64,000 nt of DNA from Glutinoglossum americanum. Lineage: Eukaryota > Ascomycota > Geoglossomycetes > Geoglossales > Geoglossaceae. This document shows, piece by piece, positions 1-11,452 of the stretch. Position 1 is the stretch's first letter. Each line of letters opens with the position of its first letter. Location of the stretch: positions 62,001-126,000 of the forward strand of contig JAGHQL010000029.1 in the NCBI GenBank assembly GCA_020080175.1. The letters are read 5' to 3'. The notes below the pieces were generated by a model, which worked only from the letters and a program-made list of their open reading frames with translations, ran no database searches and had not been told where the DNA came from. The position numbers were made by a program, and so were the translations under genes.

Positions 1-1205
1 CGGAGCATATTGAAATACCCAACTTCCACTCCCACTCTGGAAGATGCTGCCACGACGGCGGCAGCATAATTTCTCGGGACCCCGAGCAATCTGTTTCAGC
101 CCAGGAAAATGAGAGGGCGCTGTTTCATTTGCATTAACTATTGGAATATTGCATTCGGGCGGTTGGCTTGCGTCGAGCGTAACGCCTTTGTCGAGCTCGC
201 GACAGACAATATCGAAGATCGGAGATATAGATCTTGATTGTCGGCTATTATTTTGTGGAGGGGGCCGATTGGGGGTCATTATTCGATGTTGTCAACTAAC
301 CGCTGCACATCTTATTCAGGAAGTTATGGAAAGATGGGGGCTTATTCATACCTTGCAGGTAAGGGGCGCGGGGGTCTGTTGTTTTCTCAGTCTGCATTTT
401 GGCTTTCGCGACGGACTGCCCCCAGCATCGCATTTCTCATTCAAACTTCGTCAATGCTATCCACCGCGCTTAGGCAGGAAAGGAGACGTCGTGTCCTCGA
501 GTTTGGCCCGGTGCGATTCTATGCACTTCACTCACTACGCTTATCCCTCGTGCTAGTTTGGGGGACGACCTGTCTGCTATGGCGCACGTCAGTGCTGTCA
601 GTTCAAGCCAGGAACCCATGCTGCAAGGGGAACCCTTTGACCTCATCCCTGCCCCGCAAGAGCCTTGGCTCTGTGGGGCTAGGGGTAAGTCATGGTACAG
701 AGAGTCGTGCACAGCCGGAAATATCATCTTGTACATTGGCGAACTTCAGGGTATAGCTGCCTAGCTAGACTATGGCTGTGCGGCAGTGTCAATAGAGGTT
801 TGCTTACAGATATCTCATGGGGCGAATATATATAGAGGAAAAAAATTAAAACATATATATATTTATTTAGGCCCCTATTCAGTGATGTCGATTTGGAAGA
901 AAATCCGCTCATCCTCCTAGGAAGAGGGGGATATTGAAAAAAAAAATTAAGGGGTAGTCAAATTTTACAAAGAACACAGGAGTCACGTTCGAGAATCAAA
1001 GCAGTGTCCCCCGAGGGATAAGAAAAAGGACCTCATCTTATACCGTAGCACGACTTTCACCGCATCGCCTTCTCCAACAAGAGGGTATTCCTAAGATTTA
1101 CGACTATCGTTACACCACCATCGAGAAAATAAAAATAAGAGAAAATGCCCTCCCCACCACTGATAGCCAAAAAATATGCTCTCTAAGATCCAGGGCTGTT
1201 ACATG
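1..1205. other. Left-edge stretch without a recognised gene
   Basis: I see no protein family in any frame here. Short open frames overlap one another on both strands and none has a convincing motif or splice pattern. Positions 830-960 are AT-rich with runs of A. The end nearest 1205 is presumably the 3' untranslated region of the CorA-like gene, which ends on the minus strand at 1206. A gene starting outside the window could end here, but I cannot show it. Confidence 0.5.
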
Positions 1206-3094
1206 CTAGGCAGATTTTTTCGCCGCTACACTCAAGGCAGATTCGCCTTCTCCATAATTGCTCCACACGAGCTTATGAGTGTGCATCCACTTCTTTAGCC
1301 TTTCCATCGCCGACAGAGCCCCCCCGATGGGTTGTGACAAACCCTGTTCTAAGTCTGCGATGGGGACTTTCTGCAACCTCAGTATGACGACCGAACCGGT
1401 AAGGCCTAAGGCCGCTGCGGCGACCAGTATGAAAGACCAGAACTGGGTGTCGTGGGTTAGATTGGTGTTCATTCCATATATTGACTACCCCGGAGGAATT
1501 GAAAGGTCAGCTATCGTATACGCGTAATTGCTAATTCACTTACAGAAATAAGCCCAGGTGGCAAGAAAAACATGTTGAGCAGTGTTAGTTTTCTAATGCT
1601 TTCTCCCTGCTTGAACGATACCGCAGCATCAACCCGCTGTAGTTGCGCGAGTTCTGCGGTAAGTCGAGCTTGTTTGATACTGTTAAGGTTGAGGATCTAG
1701 GTTCTACTTCAGCATTTATCTAGACTTGCGGGGACGTAACGCTTACTATATCAAGGACACTAGCTGTACGATTTCGAAGGGCTTTCAGGCGAAGGTCAAT
1801 TACAAGCATTGCGTTTGCTTCTTGATGGAAATCTTGCATAAAGGATGTAGGAACAATTAAGCTCGCTGGTTGTGCTGGACTACTAGTCATGTAGTTTATA
1901 TATCGCTGATGGTAGAATAATTGACGCTGAAGATAGTCAATATTCAAGAGGAAGCTTCGTCCCAAAAACCCAGCTGCATCCATGAAGTCTGCGTCACCGA
2001 AATTATCATTCTAAAAGCCGTTAGATCCGTTCTATTACTCTTTTGTTTCTCTCTTCGGCCGTGAGGGAGAATTTTATCTGCGGCTTACTATTTCTTCCAG
2101 AAAGGTCTCAAATTCACTCAGTAATAGCTTCCAGCTGGTCTTGATCTCGCGCAGCACTTTTACCACGAGGCCAAATCCGTCTTGCATGAGCATTTCGTAG
2201 TGTGAATCCGGGTTTTTGTCGTCCAATGACTTATCGATCCAATCTTGGAGATTGAGCATAGAGTTTCCTGGAATGTCCGATACATAGTGGCTTTCTTCGA
2301 AGGTAGGAAATGGGTCGCAAAAGTACAAGAATGTCCATAAAAGGTCATCGCGGCGGAGATAACCAGTCGCTCGTCTGATCACGTACATGCGAGGACTTAC
2401 TTGTTGCTCTGATTCTTCCAAAGGGTTCGTACTGATTAATCGCATCAACCGCACGGTATGATTAATCTTTCTACTCCGCAGAAATCCTTCCGGTGTCCTT
2501 TGGCAAGCTCGGAAAAAGTCTACGCAAGCCAGGTTGAATTGCGAGAAGTGCCTTGGGCCTGCAAGGAGTCATTTCGTGTCCTGTATGTCCTTTCTATGAA
2601 GCTGGAAAACACTAGCCTCTTTCATTAAGGGGACCTGCAAAGTGTTCCCTATCACTAGCTTGGAACCGACAGGTCCACATCTCGTAGTCCATTTCATACT
2701 TTGCACCAAGCAGTCTTATTAGTTCCCCAGTTAAGTTTCGTATAGTCCTAGCATGATGATTGTGAGTACTTTATACCGTAGACGAGTGGGCGAGACAAAC
2801 ATTGCTCGAACATGATTTCCTTTAGGCGATACACAAAGATGATCCTTTAACAGCCCGATATCGTGAAAGACATGTTTGGTCATGCGTTTTTTTGCTTGAG
2901 GGGGTTAGCAAAACATCATTAAGAGCAGTTCGTTGCCCATACTTACGGTCATTGGTAATTTCAAGAATTTCTCCTAAGACCTTATTGGAGGAATTAGTGT
3001 TAGGAAAAGAATTAATGAATTCCGATAACTGGGGATGGTCCCTTCCATAGTCTTCTATCTTCTGACACCATTCTGGAGGGGAGTTAGAGGCCAT
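1206..3094 (-). CDS. CorA-like Mg2+ transporter family protein
   Basis: Likely a membrane protein of the fungal CorA-like divalent-cation transporter family. Seven exons join in phase (2947-3094, 2801-2894, 2635-2747, 2089-2558, 1747-2010, 1544-1696, 1206-1484), giving about 506 residues. The C-terminus has the family layout: a helical stretch (ILNLNSIKQARLTAELAQL), a first membrane segment ending in SIYGMN, which carries the GMN signature, then a second segment (FWSFILVAAAALGLTGSVVI) and a short basic tail. The N-terminal two thirds are soluble and include TCRFQASDREHFAG, a sequence I associate with fungal CorA-like proteins. An in-frame ATG also lies at 3109, so the start is uncertain by five residues. 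The donor at 2634 (GTCCCC) is weak, though its phase is exact. The gene is divergent from pyrG with about 260 bp between them. These fungal members often lack demonstrated transport activity, so substrate is inferred. Confidence 0.75.
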
Positions 3095-3357
3095 TTTACT
3101 TTGTAGCAAGAGACAATTCGAAGGTCAATTGACGGGTGTCGTCACTAATATTCTGGGGCTGGCGGATACCTACAGCGAGCCCTGTTTTAATTTAAATTTA
3201 GCAAAGATGTATGAAACTGACCTTGTATACATGCACCGCCAATTGAATTTGGTTATGATTTGTGTATTCGGGAGTATCCAATAGAAAACGTATTGGATAC
3301 GAGGGCGGCTTACTAAGGCAGCTCATATTACTACAACGCTTTTTCAACAATTTCATT

Positions 3358-4262
3358 ATGGCTTCAAAATCGACCTTGTCGTATGCGTCCCGTGCTAAGA
3401 CCCATCGCAGTTCTCTGGTCAAGAAGCTTTTTGATATCGCTGAGGTCAAGAAGACTAATGTCGCCGTTTCCGCAGACCTTCGCAACACCAAAGACCTTCT
3501 CGCCTTAGCTGACGGTAAATCAACCTACTACCTTGAAAGTCTCACATGCGTGATGCCAAATATAGCTAACGTGATGATCTTCAAGCCATTGGCCCTTATA
3601 TCGCAGTCTTCAAAACCCATATCGACTTGGTCTCAGATTTTGGCGAAGCCACAGTCGCTGGTCTGAAGTCTCTCTCTGTCAAGCATAATTTTCTCTTCTT
3701 TGAAGACCGAAAATTTGTTGATATTGGCAATACCGTACAGCAGCAATATCACGGTGGAGCTCTCCGCATTTCGGAATGGGCACATATTGTCAATGCAAGT
3801 GTCTTAGCAGGTGAAGGCATTATAGAAGCCCTGGTGCAGACTGCTCAGGGTAGTGACTTCCAGTATAAGGATGAGAGGGCTTTGCTCATTCTTGCGGAGA
3901 TGACTACTAAAGGTTCTTTGGCAACTGGGGCCTATACATCTTCCGCTGTTGAGATAGCCAAGAGGCACCAGGGTTTTGTCATTGGTTTCGTGGCAACTCG
4001 GTCGCTCGAGTCTGTACGGACGGATATCCCAGCTACCGAAGACGAGGACTTTGTCATCTTCACAGCCGGAGTCAACAGGTCTTCCAAAGGCGATAAGCTG
4101 GGCCAACAGTACCAAACTCCCAAGTCCGCCATTGAGAGGGGATCAGACTTCATTATAGCCGGCCGTGGCATCTACGCTTCAGAAGACCCTGTGGCATCAG
4201 TCAAACTATACCAGGAAGAAGGCTGGCAAGCCTACCTTGCAAGGATTGGTTCAAAGGATTGA
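3358..4262 (+). CDS. pyrG: Orotidine 5'-phosphate decarboxylase (URA3/pyrG)
   Basis: Cytosolic enzyme that decarboxylates OMP to UMP, the last step of de novo pyrimidine synthesis. It has two exons (3358-3514, 3586-4262) with a 71-nt intron whose removal gives [22 protein letters not shown] and restores a 277-residue protein, the usual length for ascomycete OMPDC. The catalytic motif [12 protein letters not shown], with its Asp-Lys-Asp elements, is intact. The C-terminal phosphate-binding region ([16 protein letters not shown]) is also present. The start [16 protein letters not shown] matches the family start. The upstream neighbour is the divergent CorA-like gene and the downstream neighbour is the convergent PfkB-family gene, 222 bp away. 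No damage is seen, and this looks like the functional single-copy gene. Confidence 0.97.
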
Positions 4263-4484
4263 ACATCACTCGTTACTCTGGGGGGAACTCGAGTTACATT
4301 AGAGGAATGTCTCTTGAGGGGTAGACTCCACTAGCAAGAATTCTCAACTATTGGCCTGCCCATGACATGTTGCGGTTTTAGTCATCGAAAAGCTACTTAG
4401 CAGGCAACCAAAAAACATCACGGCAGTAAGCTTGCTACCTGAAATAGGTGAAAGGAGCGGCGCGTAGCGCTGATACTCCCGAGA

Positions 4485-5708
4485 TCAGGTTGGGAGTACC
4501 TCTCCCTCACCAGCTAGCCTTGACATGTACTCTTCTAGCCTCGAGCGCACATCGGCACCATTCCACAGCTCTTCCCCACCAGCAACGGCTTGCCTCTTTG
4601 GCATGCCGATCTGCTCAAGAGCAAAGCTGGCACCGACTGTGCCGTAGCAAGCAGCAAGAATAGTGTCCTTTGTCTCGTGAAACCCAATCGCAAAGGCTCC
4701 TAAAAATGCATTGCCTGCTCCTGTAGGGTCAACTACCTTACCAGCGGCTGCATTTGACATTTTATTTGAGGATTGGTAGTATGCTGGTAGCCATGTTGGC
4801 ATCTTTTGTGCCCTACTGTGTACGCAACAACCTTCATCGCCGGCTCGGACAACCACTGTGCCTAATCCAAGCGGCCCAATCCCACTGTCTATACATTTAT
4901 GAGCAAGACCCTCAACGGTCTCGCGGTCTAGGGGTGTGGATTGTTGGTTTCCAAAAAATGCCGCTAATTCTATGTCATTTGGAGAGAAGACATCAACAAG
5001 CTCTGCTGCTTGCAAACATGTGCTTAGATTCTCTGGGTGGCAGGAATATGGCGCTGGCTCCCATATCAAGAGTGGACGTTTACCAAGTGCGGCGGATCGA
5101 CGAAGGGAGAGTAACTCTTGAATTTGCTTGATGGCGTCATCCGGGCTTACAAGGAAATGAAAGGCATATGAAGCCATCAATGGAGTGTCTTTGATGTGCA
5201 TCGGCTGGATTTTCAAGGGTTCTGTAAGGTAGCGGAATTTCTTCGCTGCTCGAGTTCTTAGCTACATCACAACCTTTCTTGAACTTCAAAACACATACTT
5301 ACGCCCGAAAGTATTATCGGAGTATTTGAGCTCCCCCTTTGTAGATAGTTTTTCTGGGTCCTTGCAAAGCAATAATGTTGTCTCCCAGCTTAGCAGATCT
5401 TCTTCAATAGCGCGGGGAAAATCCATTCCTGAACGGACCATCCACCCAACAAGTCTAGATTTTGGCGGGGCTAAGAATAGTCGAGCACCAAGAGCACCTG
5501 CAGGATTAATGGAATCTGGTTAGTACAAGTGTATCCTTCAATAATGCCCAAATTTCATGCGGGTACAAGAGCGGAAGGTATTCGCACAATAGGCACCCGA
5601 GCCGCCCGCAACATCGAAAATCGGATCTTGTGCTGAAAAGTGTAAGTCATCTATCACCAGCATTCCCAAGGTTACTAATTGCATCTCTGTTTCTCCGGGC
5701 AAAGACAT
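4485..5708 (-). CDS. PfkB-family (ribokinase-like) protein, Mak32 type
   Basis: Three exons (5588-5708, 5303-5515, 4485-5221) join in phase to 356 residues, close to the length of yeast Mak32. The N-terminus LGMLVIDDLHFSAQDPIFDV is followed by GGSGAY, the substrate-side glycine motif of PfkB kinases, and then GWMVRSGMDFP, which resembles Mak32. The C-terminal nucleotide-binding signature is DPTGAGNAFLGAF. Active PfkB kinases have Asp (GAGD) as catalytic base where this protein has Asn, so activity may be lost or changed. I believe Asn at this site is shared by Mak32 relatives, but that is from memory. The start could be ATG 5708 or ATG 5684. The gene converges on pyrG. Its biological role is unknown; in yeast Mak32 is named for a host requirement in dsRNA maintenance. 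Confidence 0.82.
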
Positions 5709-6151
5709 ATAGATAACTCGCAATGATGAGAACAAGAATGTTTGGGATTGGGGGCGATTTAAGCGGCGGGAGGTCACGGGACGTAGAAGGAGCATCTGCG
5801 TCAATGATAATCTCAAGATGCACTAAAACTACCAGCCAGCCATGCGCAATTGCCCACCCAGTCTTTTTGTCTACCAGCGCAAGAAAGTAAAAAAGAGCCC
5901 TGTTGATGCACCACACCGAGCCATTCTCAGGCAGACAAGAAAGTCTGAAAACCCATAAGGGCCAAACTATCTCGTAGAAAAGAAAAGAGCCAGCAAAATG
6001 ACCATTCCTACCCGAATGCAGCCCCCAGTAATGCTTCCCGAAATTTTTGGCAAAGAGAAAGCAAAGTGTATTAATGTCACATCCTTAATGACTTCCATAC
6101 GCCTCTAATGATACTACCCATAGGAATCCCAATGATCTTATGATTGGGAAG
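5709..6151. other. Intergenic, no gene seen
   Basis: Upstream sequence of the PfkB-family gene and 3' flank of the GPI-protein gene. Open frames in 5647-5916 have no family resemblance and no splice partners. I see nothing else. Confidence 0.6.
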
Positions 6152-7148
6152 CTAGAGGGTGATGGTAAGACCAACAGCTACGACGGCTGCGAGAAGAGAG
6201 CCCCCCATGGAGAGCACGGAGGCTCCGGAACTATAGCCGGTGGGGGTGGCGGATGTCTGAGGGGGACCGTTGCCCGATGAGCCTGGGATGATGGGCGAAG
6301 AATAATTACCTGAATTGAACAATGCGCGCGACGCAATACCTGATTAGACTGGGCTTTGTGAAAGGCTTGGTGGGCTTATTGTGAACTAGAGGAGCAGCTG
6401 ACTCGCAACGCTGATGCCGATAACAGCGAAGGAGTATACAAGTGCAAGGACGGGCTGCAGCGACATACCAGATCCAGGAACGGCGGAACCAGTGGGGCTG
6501 GCGTAGCCCGATTTTCCACTTCCATAAGCAGACCCTGTTGCGGTGGAGAAGCCGGAAGAACCACTAGTGGAATAGATAAAGGTTAGCGGATATATATTAG
6601 GATTATTTCAATGCATCCTATAATAGAACTTGTATGGTGCTGGATACAGGGCAATATTTGGACTTGGGTATAGTAGATGAATGGATAATTTGACGCGTAT
6701 ATATTAGATAGGGCAGTACTAACGTTGCAGCAGGACCTGTGGCAGAGATAACAGTTGCTAGGTAGGAAGTTAGTAAGAAGTTACAACTAAGCCCAAGTCC
6801 TGATCATCTCGGGTGGTCCGTTGAAGGAACTCACTGATAGTAGAGCCAGCCGCTTTGCAAGTGTCGGAGTAGGAGCTCATGGCGGAGGAAATGTCTGACT
6901 GGCACATTTTGGCGATGGAAGACTGGACGTCGGACGACTTGCTCCCACATAGGGCGCCCAGGTCGCTAGGGCTTATTCCTTGGGCACTGATCAGAGTCAG
7001 TGGTGCTAAATTTCACTGGTGTTCTACTATTCAAGACTAAACCAATCACTCACTTGATAGCCGCCAAAAGACACGCCGGAGGAGTGGCAGAGGCAACGCT
7101 GGCCGAAAGGACCAAGAGGGCGAGGGAGATCATTGATCTGACGAACAT
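6152..7148 (-). CDS. Small secreted GPI-anchored cysteine protein (CFEM-like)
   Basis: Five exons (7054-7148, 6835-6986, 6724-6757, 6469-6563, 6152-6309) join exactly in phase to 177 residues. The order is: signal peptide (MFVRSMISLALLVLSASVAS), then a short domain containing PPACLLAAINAQGI, DLGALCGSK, KMCQSD and SDTCKAAGS, then a Ser/Thr/Gly-rich stalk, then a GPI-type hydrophobic tail (SLLAAVVAVGLTITL). Only four cysteines are visible, half of the eight in a canonical CFEM domain, so it is best called CFEM-like or a four-cysteine relative. It is expected at the plasma membrane or in the cell wall. The last intron (6310-6468) has two in-frame acceptors 30 nt apart, and if retained it still encodes a hydrophobic tail ending at 6386. 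Confidence 0.78.
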
Positions 7149-7606
7149 GTTTCGAGCTTCGAAATGAAGAAATTTAACGGTTTGAAAGTGAAGTATCGAA
7201 GAAGAATTAAACCTCAAGAGAGCGTGTTTGTCGTAGAGACAAAGAGACAAGTTCAAATCTAATGAGCGGCTTGTAAAGGGTGAAAAGAGACGCTTGAAGA
7301 AGAAACGGATCGTTGAAGGTGAGACGACGTTGGGTGAAGCGAGTTGGCAGAAAGGAGTGCCTAAGCGATACTCTGACATACATGTAATATGCAAGGTACA
7401 AGACTAGCACGTGAAACAGACTTCGGTGTCAGATTATTTGTTGCAATCCATATTTAAATAAAGAGATAATTGTGTTGCATTTTGAGAGTAATTATAAATC
7501 GGTACTCCAAGGCTTTTCGAGCTACCACAGACTTCGAAGACTGAGTTACCTATTTCGAAGTCACTACGAGGTGGGCGCTACGGTTTCTTTAACGTTGGCA
7601 CGCTGT
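7149..7606. other. Promoter/5'UTR of the GPI protein and 3' flank of ski8
   Basis: The 5' leader of the GPI-protein gene is pyrimidine-rich on the minus strand, as is common for highly expressed fungal genes. The 7430-7500 part is AT-rich. I see no separate gene. Confidence 0.5.
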
Positions 7607-8969
7607 TTAGCCACCAGTAGCCTCTCTATAGAATGAGATACTCTGAGTTGCTCCGGCTGTGGCAAACCTCTCACTCATCCCCACCTTCTTTGGAAGCCAT
7701 TTCACACTCCACAGCGGCTTGTCCGTCTCGGTGTGGGTAGCAACACATACTCGCTGGTCAACCGACCAGACTCGAGCTTTGCCATCATAGGTTCTAATTT
7801 CGAGTTTTAGTAAAAAGAGGGCTCGCTATAGAGCACTTATTTTGAAGGTCTTATCCTGGGATAGCAAAACTCACCCGCTCAATAAAAATTCACCAGTATC
7901 ACTCCAGTCTACTGCGAACACCCAAGCTGCACTCCCCGTCAGATTCGCGACCTGCTCCCCAGATGCAACGTCGTAGAGGGAGATGATGCCGGAATCTCCG
8001 GCTGCAGCAAGGAGTTTCCCGCCGGGCGAGAAAGCAATTGTACGGACGGATTTGACTAGGCCTACGGAGTGACGTTAGCATGTTAGGAGACAGAATATCG
8101 GCTGGGATATACCAGGAAGCGAATGCAGCATGCGGCCGGTATCATTGTTGAAGACATATACACTTCCATTCTCATGTCCAGTAGCCGTAAATCGCCCATC
8201 GGCAGACTAGTCACAGCTTTGTAAGCATTGACCTAGAAACTATACAGTAAACATGTACCTGGGTAACCGTGAGCGCCTTTAGAGCTACTTACCAGATCAA
8301 TGCACATCCCAAAGCTTCCCTTAGTCTCATACTCTCGAATTTTGGTCCTCTCAGCAGCTGTATCCCATACATTTATGCGTCCATCGTATGTGGTACTTGC
8401 GAGATATTGTCCGTCCTCAGAGAGAGCTATTGCCCACAACTCGCCGGTCCCGCTCCCATCTAGCAGGCCCACGGACGCTAATCAGTTAAGATCCCTCACG
8501 CCACGGTGCAGTTTCCCCACTGGTGCTGCCAAAGATATATCAAAACCTCACCTACGACCCGCCCTTCCTCTTTCCAACCAGCATCGTCACTAAAGTTCCA
8601 GATTTTTGCTTCACCCCCAAACCCAACGCTTGCCGCCTTCCGGCCATTACGACTTGCTACTAGGTGATGGCATCCTAATTTATGTGCTCCTTCTATTGTC
8701 TGTACAAGTGGGGACTCGGGCTGAGTTGTATCATGGACTTTGATAGACGAGGCACCGGAGGCAGAGATGATTTGTGTTGGAGTTACGGCTAGAGAAAAGA
8801 TATCCGTCGGATGGGCTATTGTCTCGAGATATTAGCAGGCTGTTAAATAACTTAAGAAATGGTGCAATGGAGATGTAGACCGTTCTCCAGAGTGTAGGTG
8901 GCTAGATATTGCTTGGACTGGGGGTTAAATTAGCGTCGGCGCCTGAGTCCCAATGCGACACCATACCAT
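7607..8969 (-). CDS. SKI8: WD40 protein Ski8/Rec14
   Basis: WD40 beta-propeller subunit of the cytoplasmic Ski complex, which feeds RNA to the exosome; the same protein acts with Spo11 in meiotic recombination in several fungi. The predicted start is a first exon of only the ATG (8967-8969), followed by a 49-nt intron (8918-8966) and then SKQYLATYTLEN joined to AHPTDIFSLAVTPTQIISAS. Later exons carry WD repeats: GAHKLGCHHLVASRNGRKAA, GELWAIALSEDGQYLASTTY with DGRINVWDT, ATGHENGSVYVFN, AFSPGGKLLAAAGDSGIISL, and GFDGKARVWSV. The C-terminus (SERFATAGATQSISFYREAT) fits the family. Several introns interrupt the gene. It lies in a run of minus-strand genes. Confidence 0.9.
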
Positions 8970-9274
8970 ATCTAGATATGCCCTAGGACTGCTTGCCCCC
9001 TAGAGCTATACTTTCTCGAGACGATATATGAAGTGGGGTGATGTTGGTGGGCGTGGAATGATTAAGTATATTGAGCCTGTCATATAGAACATCTAAGTTT
9101 TTTAACGTTCCAATTCTTGCCATACCAACCATCCCTCATTTATCGAGTATTTTTTGTAAAGACTACAGGTAGGTGTTTCGGGTTTATGAATGTATGTACA
9201 ATTATAATACACCTTCTACGCAAACGCCTGAATGCACGGGGGGCCGGATTTCCACACCCGGTATGCAAGACCGT
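8970..9274. promoter_or_regulatory. ski8 upstream region
   Basis: About 300 bp between the ski8 start and the end of bL32m, both on the minus strand. It presumably holds the ski8 promoter and the bL32m 3'UTR. I see no distinctive motif. Confidence 0.4.
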
Positions 9275-9782
9275 CTATGACTCCATATCAGATTTCTCGG
9301 CACCGTTGTTTTTTCCAGCCCATATATCCTTGATTTCTAACGAAGTCGCACAGTAAGCAGTTAGCCATTTGCTGGGTTAGAGCGGGATTTAGTAATTGAT
9401 CAAACCTACTTTTAACACAGTATGGACATAGGTAATGCCTCCTTTTTAGATTCCCGCATGCTGGGCACTTGTTCAGAGTTGTGACGTCCTTCAATGCCTT
9501 TCCAGCCATCTGCCGATGCCGGCTCTTGGAGTGCGAAGTCTTCTTCTTGGGTACAGCTCGTAGGATCGATTCCCATAATCCCGGAAGTAGCGAAGGTAGG
9601 TTCAGATGGAAGGCGGCGGGAATGGCTATTGGGAGTGAGGGCAACAGTGGAAGGGTGAGTCGTCTTGAGAATTGACTTGTAGATGATGACTGCTCTGACC
9701 ATACTCGGGGAGACAATCGGGGAAGGAGGAGTCGAAGAGTTGTGATGAGAGATGACTGTGAGAGGGCCACGGTAGACGCCAT
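9275..9782 (-). CDS. MRPL32: Mitochondrial large-subunit ribosomal protein bL32m
   Basis: Nuclear-encoded protein of the mitochondrial ribosome large subunit. Two exons (9410-9782, 9337-9409 intron, 9275-9336) give 144 residues. The first 75 or so residues are basic and hydroxylated with no acidic cluster, fitting an import presequence; yeast MrpL32 is matured by the m-AAA protease. The mature part begins near AVPKKKTSHSKSRHRQMAGK, the bL32 hallmark. It contains NKCPACGNLKRRHYLCPYCV, which supplies the paired CxxC zinc ligands. After splicing the protein continues KKIKDIWAG, as expected for L32. The gene is divergent from the septin gene with 315 bp between starts. Confidence 0.95.
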
Positions 9783-10097
9783 GGCTCTGGGGCAAGCTGC
9801 GTATTAAACCGGCGGAAATTCGAACAATGTGGTGGTTCCGGATGGAGGTTCAGAAAAAGCTCTCTGAGCCTCCATTTTCGCTAAAGATTCAAGCCAAAAT
9901 TTCCCCAAGATCGGCTAACCGCGAATGGCTTAAGGCGGCTGCCCCTTTTCTCAGTGCGCACCAGAATTTGGCACGTCCTCCACTCCTTCTTTTCTTCGTC
10001 TTCAAGGGTCTTCCGGAAACATCACCTCGTCTGATCTCGTAATCTACCCATTCGCTCACAGTCTCATCTCCTCTATCTATCGAACTCGGCTATCAGA
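9783..10097. promoter_or_regulatory. Shared upstream region of bL32m and septin cdc10
   Basis: This 315-bp gap separates two divergent starts, so it must hold both promoters. The half near the septin is CT-rich on the plus strand, typical of a fungal 5' leader. I assign no defined factor site. Confidence 0.45.
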
Positions 10098-11452
10098 ATG
10101 GCTTCCTCTATGAATGCTTCTCAGCAAACGGTGTTCCCTAAGAGCCACGTCGGCTTCGATAGTATCACGTCGCAGATCGAACGGAAATTGTTGAAACGCG
10201 GATTTCAATTCAATGTTATTTGTGTCGGTATGTATCTTGCTCTTCCAGACTCTAGATCCCACGAGGGCCAATTCGTATCTAATATCCCGAGCAGGCCAAA
10301 CCGGGCTTGGAAAGTCTACATTAATCAACACAATTTTTGCCTCGCACCTTATCGATTCGAAGGGCCGTTTGACTCCAGATGAGCCCGTACGATCCACAAC
10401 GGAGATCCAGACCGCTTCTCACAGTATGTTTTGCATCGTTAACCAGTTGTCAGCTCATGCTAAGGCTATTTAATAGTTATCGAGGAGAATGGTGTCCGCC
10501 TACGACTAAACATTGTGGACACTCCGGGTTATGGAGACCAGGTCAACAACGATAGATGGTGAGGGGATGCAACGTGGAATACAGCTATGAGGGGAATTGC
10601 TGACAACCGTAGCTGGGATCCTATCGTGAAGTACATTAAGGACCAGCACTCAGCATATCTTCGGAAGGAACTCACAGCGCAGCGCGAGCGATACATCCAG
10701 GATACTCGCATCCACTGCTGTCTTTTCTTCATCCAACCATCTGGGCATGCGTACGTCTTTCTGAACCCCATGATATTGTGTAGGCGCTAACTCTTGCAGT
10801 CTCAAACCAATTGACATAGTGGTCCTGAAAAAGCTTTCTGATGTTGTCAATGTCGTCCCTGTCATTGCTAAGTCAGACTCCCTGACTCTAGAGGAGCGTG
10901 CTGCATTTAAGGAGAGAATCAAGGAAGAGTTTGCTTTCCACAACTTGAAGATGTATCCATATGACAATGATGAGCTTGACGAAGAGGAGCGCGCGTTGAA
11001 TGCGCAGTTCAAGGTGGGTAATTTTATAGCTATCTTACCGCGCTGTTACTTACGACTCTATTTTAGAATATCATTCCCTTTGCTGTCGTTGGTTCTGAGA
11101 AGTCAATCATTGTCGACGGCAAACAGGTCCGTGGTCGCCAAAACAGATGGGGTGTGATCAATGGTATGCAATCAAGCCTTTACGATATACTTGAACATTT
11201 GCTGATTATCTCCAAGTCGAGAATGAGAACCACTGCGAGTTCGTCTACCTACGCAATTTCCTCACCCGCACCCACCTCCAAGATCTTATCGAAACTACCT
11301 CCCAGATCCACTACGAGACCTTCCGTGCGAAGCAACTGCTAGCTTTGAAGGAGAGCAGTGCTGCGGCTGGACATTCAAGCAGACCTATCAGCCCGGCAGC
11401 AGAACGCGAAATGAGCAGGAACTCGCAACGGATGACAATGAACGGGTATTAG
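10098..11452 (+). CDS. CDC10: Septin Cdc10 (AspD class)
   Basis: GTP-binding cytoskeletal protein that polymerises with other septins into rods and rings at septa, hyphal tips and branch sites. Several introns split the gene; removal gives a continuous septin. The order is: basic membrane-lipid binding segment ([16 protein letters not shown]), P-loop GQTGLGKST, then [20 protein letters not shown]. Switch II is DTPGYGD, the G4 motif is AKSD, and the septin-unique element ([20 protein letters not shown]) follows. The N-terminus [20 protein letters not shown] and the very short C-terminus without a coiled coil identify it as the Cdc10 group, not Cdc3, Cdc11 or Cdc12. It ends in [10 protein letters not shown]. 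The gene looks intact. Confidence 0.95.
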
